Assembly: GCF_900240945.1 (NCBI RefSeq)
Contig: NZ_OESG01000013.1
Location: forward strand, 620,001-684,000
DNA: 64,000 nt
Reading direction: 5' to 3'
From: Mycobacterium sp. 3519A
GTDB lineage: Bacteria; Actinomycetota; Actinomycetes; Mycobacteriales; Mycobacteriaceae
Part shown: one piece after another, positions 58,120-64,000 of the stretch
Numbering within the stretch: the first letter of the stretch is position 1
How the letters are laid out: every line of letters begins with the position of its first letter
Notes under the pieces: model-generated
What the model saw: the letters and a program-made list of their open reading frames with translations, nothing else
The model's database searches: none
Told to the model about the DNA's origin: nothing
Translations under genes and position numbers: made by a program

Positions 58120-58623
58120 GTGCCCTCGGAATCCGACGAACGTGATCCGATCGCGCTGGCGCGCGCCAATTGGGAACGGGCGGGTTGGGGCGACGTCGCA
58201 GACGGCATGGTCGCCGTGACGTCGGTGATGCGCGCCCATCAGATCCTGCTGGCCCGCGTCGAGACGGCCCTGCGGCCGTATGACTTGAGTTTTTCGCGCT
58301 ACGAACTGCTGCGGCTGCTGGCGTTCAGCCGCTCAGGCGCGCTGCCGATCACCAAGGCCTCCGACCGGTTGCAGGTGCACGTCACGAGCGTCACCCACGC
58401 GATCCGACGACTGGAGGCCGACGGGCTGGTCGAGCGGATACCCCACCCCACCGACGGCCGCACCACCCTGGTGCGGATCACCGACCTCGGCCGCTCGACG
58501 GTCGAGGACGCCACCGTCACGCTGAACAACGAGGTGTTCGCCGATATCGGCATTTCCGACGAGCAGTCCCGCGCGCTCGCGGATTCGATCGAGACGCTGC
58601 GCCGCAATTCCGGCGACTTCTAG
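58120..58623 (+). CDS. MarR-family transcriptional regulator
   Basis: 167 aa winged-helix protein. LSFSRYELLRLLAFSRSGALPITKASDRLQVHVTSVTHAIRRLEADGLVERIPHPTDGRTTLVRITDLG is split over the HTH and wing (about residues 55-120). GTG 58120 follows AGAAAGG; the longer frame upstream overlaps the aminotransferase. It is 53 bases after the cluster and may be co-transcribed. From memory, M. tuberculosis has a MarR gene (Rv0737) right after rslA, so this may be ancestral rather than cluster-specific. Confidence 0.87.
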   Translation: MPSESDERDPIALARANWERAGWGDVADGMVAVTSVMRAHQILLARVETALRPYDLSFSRYELLRLLAFSRSGALPITKASDRLQVHVTSVTHAIRRLEADGLVERIPHPTDGRTTLVRITDLGRSTVEDATVTLNNEVFADIGISDEQSRALADSIETLRRNSGDF

Positions 58624-59843
58624 CGCGCGCTCGACTCGTCGCGCGCGGGTAGCGGAATCGTCGCCGTCACAGCCGTTCCCGATCCCGGCCGCGACCGGAT
58701 GTTCAGCCTGCCGCCGACGATCTCGGCGCGTTCGGCCATCGACAGCAGCCCGTATCCGCCCATCTCATCGCCGCCAAGCGGATGCTCGAAGGTGTCGAAA
58801 CCGACTCCGTCGTCGACGATTTCGAGGCGGGCGGTGTCGCTGGTGACGAAGAAGGTGAGCCGCGTGCGCTTGGCGTTGGCATGCTTGACCACGTTCTGCA
58901 GGCATTCCTGCGCGATCCGGTACAGCGCCAACTCGATGTGGTCAGGCAGTCGGGTGTCGGCGAGGTCGACCTCGATGTCGATCTGCGGGATCGAGCGGGC
59001 CAGGCTGGCCAGCCCGCCGGACAACCCGAGGTCGTCGAGGACCGGCGGCCGCAGCCCGCTGATCGCGGCTCGCGCTTCCTGCAGTGTCAGGTCGACCAAT
59101 TCGCGGGCCTTGGTCAACTGCTCGGTCATCATCTCGGGGTCGTCAACGGCTCGAGTGGCCGCGTCCAGTCGGTAGGACAGGGTGACCAGACGCTGCGAGA
59201 TGCCGTCGTGGATGTCGCCCGCGAGCCTGCGCCGCTCGATCTCCTGGGCCTCGATGACCTGCTCGACGAAGTTCTCGTGCGCGCGCTCTCTGGCCACCAA
59301 CTGCCGGTGCAACCGGGCCTGATGCAGCGCGCCCGCGATCAGCCTGCCAATCACCAGCAGCAGTTCGACGTCGCGTGCGGTGAACTCACGCCGTTCGACG
59401 GTGTGCACGTTCAGCACGCCGACCAGCCCGCCGGGATCGGTCTCCATCGGCACCGACACCATCGACGTGAAGTCCTTGCCGCGCAACGACTCGAACGGCA
59501 TGTACCGCGGGTCGGCTTCCTTGTCGTGACTGATCACCACCGGCTCGCGGTGACTGGCCACCCACCCCGAAATGCCCTGCCCCAGCGGCAGCCGCACCTG
59601 GCCGACCGCCGCGTCGAACGGCGGCGTCGCCCCGGCCAGCGTCAGCGACCGGTCGCTGTCGTCGAGCACGTGCACGAAGCAGACGTCGCTTGCGGTGGCG
59701 GCGGTGATCATCCTCGCCGCGGCGGCGGCCAGCGGTTCGACGCCGGGTCCCTTCGACGCGGCCTGGATCAGTTCGCGCAGCAGGGCGAGTTCGCGGTCGG
59801 CATCGACGAGATCGCGAACGGCGTTGGGCGGCCGAGGTTTCAC
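58620..59843 (-). CDS. GAF-domain sensor histidine kinase (NarL-system type)
   Basis: 407 aa, no membrane helix. A GAF domain spans about residues 25-175 (RLPLGQGISGWVASHREPVV, SVPMETDPGGLVGVLNVHT). The HisKA_3 dimerisation region carries His212 in EIERRRLAGDIHDGISQRL, and the HATPase domain has AQECLQNVVKHANAK and YGLLSMAERAEIVGG. The signal is presumably cytoplasmic. GTG 59843 overlaps the regulator stop (GTGA). The 3' end overlaps the MarR gene by 4 bases. Confidence 0.9.
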   Translation of the reverse strand: MKPRPPNAVRDLVDADRELALLRELIQAASKGPGVEPLAAAAARMITAATASDVCFVHVLDDSDRSLTLAGATPPFDAAVGQVRLPLGQGISGWVASHREPVVISHDKEADPRYMPFESLRGKDFTSMVSVPMETDPGGLVGVLNVHTVERREFTARDVELLLVIGRLIAGALHQARLHRQLVARERAHENFVEQVIEAQEIERRRLAGDIHDGISQRLVTLSYRLDAATRAVDDPEMMTEQLTKARELVDLTLQEARAAISGLRPPVLDDLGLSGGLASLARSIPQIDIEVDLADTRLPDHIELALYRIAQECLQNVVKHANAKRTRLTFFVTSDTARLEIVDDGVGFDTFEHPLGGDEMGGYGLLSMAERAEIVGGRLNIRSRPGSGTAVTATIPLPARDESSAR

Positions 59844-60505
59844 TGGTAGATCCCCTCGCGCAGTGCGGTCGCGACGGCGCCGGTGCGGTCGCTGACGCCG
59901 AGCTTGCGGTAGATCGACCGCAGGTGCGACTTCACGGTCTCGTCGCCGATCACCAACTTGGCGGCGATGGCCCGGTTGGACAGGCCGTTGACGACGAACG
60001 AGAGGATCTCGCTCTCGCGCTGGGTCAGGCCTTGGCGGGCACCCGGCCAGAACTCGTCGCGCTGCAGTCTCGCCGCGGTGTCGACGGCCCGCGCCGCCAT
60101 CCCCGGATCGATCGCGGTCTCGCCGCTGTGTACGAACTCGAGTTGGCGCACCAGTTCGTCGCTGCTGATGCTCTTGAGCAGGTAACCCGATGCGCCGACG
60201 CGCAACGCCTGGAACAGGTACTGCTCGTCGTCGTACACCGACAGCATCACGACCTTGCGGTCCGGATCGCTCTCGCGAAGCTCCAGGCACAGGTCCAGAC
60301 CGCTGGCACCCTGCATGCGCACGTCGCACAGCACGATGTCGGGGTCGAGTTCCTGGATGACGCTGAGCGCCCGCTCAGCACCGACGGCCTGGCCGACCAC
60401 CTCGACCCGGTCGGAGAACGCCGCGAGCATCGCCTTGAGACCCTCGATGACCATTTCGTGGTCGTCGACCAGCACAAGCCGGACGGGAGCCCCGTTGGAC
60501 GTCAT
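59840..60505 (-). CDS. NarL/LuxR-family response regulator
   Basis: 221 aa. The receiver has VLVDDHEMVIEGLKAML and phospho-acceptor Asp61 in VLCDVRMQG, with YLLKSISSDEL. The C-terminal LuxR HTH is LTQRESEILSFVVNGLSNRAIAAKLVIGDETVKSHLRSIYRKLGV. It is the partner of the downstream GAF kinase. A perfect palindrome 56 bases before its start may be its own site. Confidence 0.92.
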   Translation of the reverse strand: MTSNGAPVRLVLVDDHEMVIEGLKAMLAAFSDRVEVVGQAVGAERALSVIQELDPDIVLCDVRMQGASGLDLCLELRESDPDRKVVMLSVYDDEQYLFQALRVGASGYLLKSISSDELVRQLEFVHSGETAIDPGMAARAVDTAARLQRDEFWPGARQGLTQRESEILSFVVNGLSNRAIAAKLVIGDETVKSHLRSIYRKLGVSDRTGAVATALREGIYQ

Positions 60506-60560
60506 GGCACCACCTTAGAGCTGGGATTTTTCCTGAGGTAGAACAACTTGGCCTGCCCGA

Positions 60561-60576
60561 TCCCCCAATTGGGGGA
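60561..60576. promoter_or_regulatory. Perfect palindrome between response regulator and HAD gene
   Basis: TCCCCCAATTGGGGGA, 16 bases, lies between the divergent starts at 60505 and 60612. NarL-type regulators bind inverted repeats, so it is a good candidate operator for the adjacent regulator controlling both genes. Confidence 0.6.
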
Positions 60577-60611
60577 GGACCGACGCCTGTGATGTGGGCC
60601 ACCCTATCTGC

Positions 60612-61418
60612 ATGCCTCTGACGCAGGAGAAATCATGGCGCGCGGGTCGCTTCTGGTGGGATGCCAGCGCGCCCGCGCGAAGTGCGGTGTATCCGCTGCG
60701 CGCCGTGATCTTTGACCTCGACGCCCTGACCGACATTGAATGCGACGGTCACCGCATGGCGTTCAACGCCGCGTTCGCGGCGCATGGCCTTGACGTCGCC
60801 TGGTCGGTGGGCCGCTACCGGCAGCTGCTGGCCCTTCCCGACGAGCGGCAGCGCGTGTCGGCGGAGCTTCGCAAGCGCGGCATCGCGACCGAGTGCGACG
60901 TGTTGACCGAGCTGCTCGCCGACGAGATCTACGCGACCAAGACGATCATGTTCGACGAGTTGATTCACGACGCCGACCTGGCGCCCCGGCCGGGCCTCGT
61001 CGACCTCGTGATGGACGCATTCGCGGCGGGTGTCTGGGTGGGCGTCGTCGCCAACGGTGCACGTAGCTGGGCGCAGCCGCTGATCCGGCAACTCGTGGGC
61101 GACGGGCTGGTGGAGACGGTGGTGACCGCCGACGACGTGAAGAAACCGGTGCCGGACCGTGAGGCGTTCCAGAGTGCGCTGTGGGAGCTCGGGATATCCG
61201 CCGAGAACGCGTTGGCCGTCACCGGCTCGGCATCGGGGCTGCGCTCTGCGGGGTGCGCGGGCCTGGCCACGGTCGTGATCACCGGCGACGGCACCCCGGA
61301 CATTCCTGCGGCGGTCGCGGTCCGCAGCGACTACAGCGGCGACTCGCCACTGTCCGTCGCGGAATGCCAACGCCTGCACGGCAGCTGGTGGGCCGCTCAC
61401 AAGAAGTCCGCTGCATAG
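60612..61418 (+). CDS. HAD-superfamily hydrolase-like protein, CbbY-like, motif I altered
   Basis: 268 aa. Motif I reads VIFDLDALTDIE instead of the usual DxDGT, keeping both Asp. The cap helix ECDGHRMAFNAAFAAHGLDVAWSVGRYRQLL resembles CbbY-type phosphatases; motif II/III regions are VVANGARSWAQPL and DDVKKPVPDREAFQSALWELGI. It may hydrolyse a sugar phosphate or have lost activity. ATG 60612 has no good ribosome site. It is divergent from the two-component genes and perhaps under their control. Confidence 0.75.
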   Translation: MPLTQEKSWRAGRFWWDASAPARSAVYPLRAVIFDLDALTDIECDGHRMAFNAAFAAHGLDVAWSVGRYRQLLALPDERQRVSAELRKRGIATECDVLTELLADEIYATKTIMFDELIHDADLAPRPGLVDLVMDAFAAGVWVGVVANGARSWAQPLIRQLVGDGLVETVVTADDVKKPVPDREAFQSALWELGISAENALAVTGSASGLRSAGCAGLATVVITGDGTPDIPAAVAVRSDYSGDSPLSVAECQRLHGSWWAAHKKSAA

Positions 61419-61466
61419 CTTCGCAAAAGCGCGCGCACAGCCGGCGCGATTACTATTCGCGCTCAT

Positions 61467-62693
61467 ATGGCTGCCAAACTCAAGATCTCACCCGGACTCA
61501 TCGGTGGTGACGCCGAAGAGGGCTACGGGAAAGTCGCCGACGCGTTCCGCCGCAACCTGCAGAGCGGTCGCGAATTGGGCGCCGCGGTCGCGGTGTTCCG
61601 AGACGGTCGTAAGGTCGTCGACCTGTGGGGCGGCTACCGCGACACGACCGCGACGGCGCCGTGGGAGCGCGACACCCTGGTCACGGTGTTCTCGGCGACC
61701 AAGGGTGTCTCCGCGCTGACTGTCGCATTGGCGGCATCGCGTGGGCTGATCGACTACGACGCCAAAGTCGCCGATTACTGGCCGGACTTCGCCCAGGCGG
61801 GCAAGGGCGCAATCACCGTGCGGCAGTTGCTATCTCACCAGGCCGGCCTCGTCGTCATCGATCCACCGCTGACCTTCGACGACCTCACGAACCCGGCTGC
61901 GATGTCGGCGAAACTCGCGGCACAGGCCCCGCTGTGGTCACCAGGCACGCGCCACGGCTATCACGCGCTGACGTTCGGATGGTATGCGTCGGAACTGATC
62001 CGTCAGACCGATGCGCAGGGCCGCACCATCGGGCAATTCTTCGATCAGGAGATCGCGCAACCTCACGAGTTGGACTTCTACATCGGATTGCCGTCCGACA
62101 TCGGCCGCGACCGGGTGGCCGACATGGTCACACCCAGAAAGATCACGGCGCTGCGGCAACTGGTGAAGTTGTCGCCGCGTCAGGTGTTCGCATTGGTGAA
62201 CCCGTTCGGCCTGGGTAAGCGGGCCATCGCGCTCGCCGAGGGCTACGAGGACGTCGACATCAACAGCGACGAGATACGCGCGCTGGAGATACCGGCAGGC
62301 AACGGCACCGGCACCGCTCGGTCGCTTGCCAAGCTGTACGGCGTCGCCGCGACCGGCGGGGCGGAGTTGGGGCTGACCCCCCGCGTGGTCGACGCGTTGA
62401 AGCGGCCCGCGGAGATGCCCACCGGCGGGGCCCGCGACTTCGTGGGCTGGGCCGACACGTCGTACGTGCTGGGTTTCAACAAGCCGACGTCGGAGTGGGT
62501 GTTCGGGTCGTCGAGCACCGCGTTCGGAACACCCGGCGCGGGAGGATCTTTCGCGTTCGCTGACCCGGATACCGGAGTCGGGTTCGCCTACCTGATGAAC
62601 CGGATGAACGTGTATCCGTTCAGTGATCCGCGTGAACTCGACCTGCGGCAAGCCCTTTTTCGCGACGTGCTCGGGGTACGGCCGCAGCGCTGA
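61467..62693 (+). CDS. Serine beta-lactamase-like esterase (class C/EstB type)
   Basis: 408 aa. The SxxK nucleophile motif is in TVFSATKGVSALTVAL; the Tyr motif is HGYHALTFGWYASELI, as in family VIII esterases such as mycobacterial LipE/LipL. SHQAGL and YEDVDINSDEIR follow. There is no signal peptide, so it is probably a cytoplasmic esterase of unknown substrate. A decayed duplicate of this gene follows directly. Confidence 0.88.
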   Translation: MAAKLKISPGLIGGDAEEGYGKVADAFRRNLQSGRELGAAVAVFRDGRKVVDLWGGYRDTTATAPWERDTLVTVFSATKGVSALTVALAASRGLIDYDAKVADYWPDFAQAGKGAITVRQLLSHQAGLVVIDPPLTFDDLTNPAAMSAKLAAQAPLWSPGTRHGYHALTFGWYASELIRQTDAQGRTIGQFFDQEIAQPHELDFYIGLPSDIGRDRVADMVTPRKITALRQLVKLSPRQVFALVNPFGLGKRAIALAEGYEDVDINSDEIRALEIPAGNGTGTARSLAKLYGVAATGGAELGLTPRVVDALKRPAEMPTGGARDFVGWADTSYVLGFNKPTSEWVFGSSSTAFGTPGAGGSFAFADPDTGVGFAYLMNRMNVYPFSDPRELDLRQALFRDVLGVRPQR

Positions 62694-62743
62694 CCTGTTC
62701 GTTTCCATCCATGCCGGTGTTGGCGTAGCTAACATCGCCGGAT

Positions 62744-63723
62744 GTGGGGGCCCGCATCACAATTCCGCCTGACCTGGTCGGCGGCGACGTGGACGAGGGT
62801 TACGGTGCCGGTCTGTTGGGGTGGCTAGCGCAACCGCGACACTCGGACACCGTGGCAGAACGACACCATCGTCACCGTCTTTTCCACCACGAAAGGCGTT
62901 GCTGCCCTTGCCTTGGCGGTCGCCGCGTCCCGTGGCCTGATCGACTACGACGCGAAGGTGGCCGACTACTGGCCGGAGTTCGCACAGGCAGGCAAGGGCG
63001 ACGTCACGGTGCGGCAGTTGCTTGGTCACCAGGCAGGCCTGCCCGTCATCAAGCCGCCGCTCACGCTTGCTGATATAGCCGATCCCGAAAGGCTGTCGAA
63101 CAGGATCGCTGCTCAAGCTCCTCAGGCATGCGGACCCCGAGGGGCGCACCCTCGGCCGGTACTTCGCCGATGAGATCGCGACGCCACTCGGGGTGGACTT
63201 CTATATCGGGTTGCCTGCCTCGGTGGACCGTGACCGCGTCGCGCACTTGCACCCGTTCACCAAACGTGATCTGTTACAGGGTTTTACGACGGTGCCGCGC
63301 CGGCTAGCGGCCGCGTTCCTCAGCCCGTTCAGCTTGACCGCGGGTGCTTCAGTCCTCGCGGCCGGCGTCCGGGACCGGGTCGAGTTGAACCAAGACGAGT
63401 TGCGAGTGCTCGAGATGCCCGGCGTGAACGGAACGGGAAGCGCGCGGGCGGTCGCGAAGCTGTATGGCAGCGCTGCGACGGGAGGACCCGAGCTGGGCCT
63501 GAGCTCCGCCGTCCGAGAAGCACTGGAAGGTCCCGCGGTGTCGCCGACCCGGGGACTGCGCGACAAGGTCATGCATTTTCGATACGTCGTACTCGCTCGG
63601 ATTCGGCAAGCCGACGGCCACATTCGTGTTCGGCTCGTCAGATCGCGCCTATGGATGGCCTGGCGCGTCGGCCTGCGCCAGGCTCTGTTTCGCGACGTGC
63701 TTGGCGCGCGGCCGCAGCGCTGA
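62744..63723 (+). pseudogene. Decayed paralogue of the upstream beta-lactamase-like esterase
   Basis: The same protein can be followed through three frames. It starts ITIPPDLVGGDVDEGYG (frame of 62744), loses about 40 residues, resumes as TVFSTTKGVAAL and SRGLIDYDAKVADYWPEFAQ (around 62870-63110), then loses the WSPG-YHALTFGW region. It continues as ADPEGRTLGRYF and VDFYIGLPASVDRDRV in a third frame, shifts again for FDTSYSLGFGKP, lacks the last domain strand, and ends RQALFRDVLGARPQR. The active Tyr region is deleted. The identical ending with its neighbour shows a tandem duplication. Confidence 0.85.
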
Positions 63724-63732
63724 ACGGTTGGC

Positions 63733-64000
63733 TCAGCGCTTCGTGTCGCGCCAGTCGACCAGTTTCTCCACCGTGCTGAGGTCGTACTTACCCTCCGACG
63801 CGCGGATTTCGGTGTGGAACAACGTGGCGCCGGCGGACAGGAAAGCGTCGGCCGACTGTGGATCGGTCCACAGCGTCGAGCGTTCGATGTCGCTGTCGGC
63901 GCGGCCGAATCCGGCGGCCAATTCGGCGACGCGTGCGCTGGCCTCGCGGTAGGAGTCGATGGGCAGGAAGGTGTGCCAGATGTCGGCGTGGCGTGCGACG
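63733..64000 (-). CDS. LLM-class F420-dependent oxidoreductase, C-terminal part
   Basis: Partial; it continues beyond the window. The visible 88 or so residues include VARHADIWHTFLPIDSYREA, the usual near-C-terminal helix of luciferase-like monooxygenase family enzymes, and end VEKLVDWRDTKR. It converges on the decayed esterase gene with 9 bases between. The cofactor (F420 or FMN) and substrate are not determinable from this fragment. Confidence 0.7.
   Translation of the reverse strand, partial: VARHADIWHTFLPIDSYREASARVAELAAGFGRADSDIERSTLWTDPQSADAFLSAGATLFHTEIRASEGKYDLSTVEKLVDWRDTKR

Noticed and set aside
60555..60600. A DosR-like box before the HAD gene
   Set aside because: The GC-rich palindrome lacks the GGGACT core of DosR sites and the flanking bases do not match.

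Overview
The window is a GC-rich actinobacterial chromosome segment that reads as a non-tuberculous Mycobacterium (Mycolicibacterium type). The evidence is the mycofactocin genes mftD-mftE-mftF-mftG lying just upstream of the S10 ribosomal operon, the zinc-type S14, many F420/deazaflavin family proteins, the secY-adk-map-sigL-rslA order, and runs of mycobacterial LCM-type methyltransferases. From memory, the backbone is collinear with M. tuberculosis from about Rv0694 to Rv0737, with several lineage-specific insertions. Species cannot be decided from the sequence alone.

Layout. 1-4414: 3' part of the mycofactocin operon (mftD truncated by the window edge). 4404-9988: a DHA2 efflux pump and divergent TetR regulator with a shared palindrome, a cytochrome P450, a carboxylesterase lipoprotein and a SnoaL-like protein. 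9989-10549: a decayed fragment of an ABC-transporter binding protein, then the S10 promoter and a structured leader. 10550-15982: S10 operon (rpsJ to rpsQ) closed by a hairpin. 16031-19771: inserted genes zwf, a Ddn-like protein, an ABM-domain protein, a TetR regulator and a DUF2306-like membrane protein. 19801-23722: type I sulfatase, lipoprotein and formylglycine-generating enzyme in one overlapping operon. 23835-28195: spc operon (rplN to rplO) with its own promoter. 27910-29585: a secreted Cys/Gly-repeat protein and an LLM-family protein. 29649-31445: sppA. 31458-32816: a complete IS30-family element.

32834-41126 is an acetate/monocarboxylate module: two SSS symporters, each with a small membrane partner, and a LytS/LytTR-type two-component system, all divergent from acs. 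CRP-like palindromes lie before acs and before the acetate symporter pair. 41128-45677: AraC regulator, methyltransferase, and a class II aldolase / D-2-hydroxyacid dehydrogenase / FGGY kinase set. 45653-49306: four tandem LCM-family methyltransferases. 49586-52298: secY, adk, map. 52339-53636: sigL and its zinc anti-sigma factor rslA.

The most interesting part is 53637-58066. A four-gene cluster (ThDP enzyme, SRPBCC protein, KAS III-like protein lacking the usual catalytic His, HisC-like aminotransferase) starts directly after rslA. It is preceded by an exact match to the SigL promoter consensus (TGAACC, 16 bases, CGTGTC). sigL itself carries the same -35 and spacing (TGAACC, 16 bases, CGTATC). 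I infer a SigL-controlled small-molecule or acyl-lipid pathway whose product is unknown. The window ends with a MarR regulator, a NarL-type two-component pair divergent from a HAD-like protein around a perfect 16-base palindrome, a serine esterase, a decayed copy of that esterase, and the 3' end of an LLM-family oxidoreductase gene.
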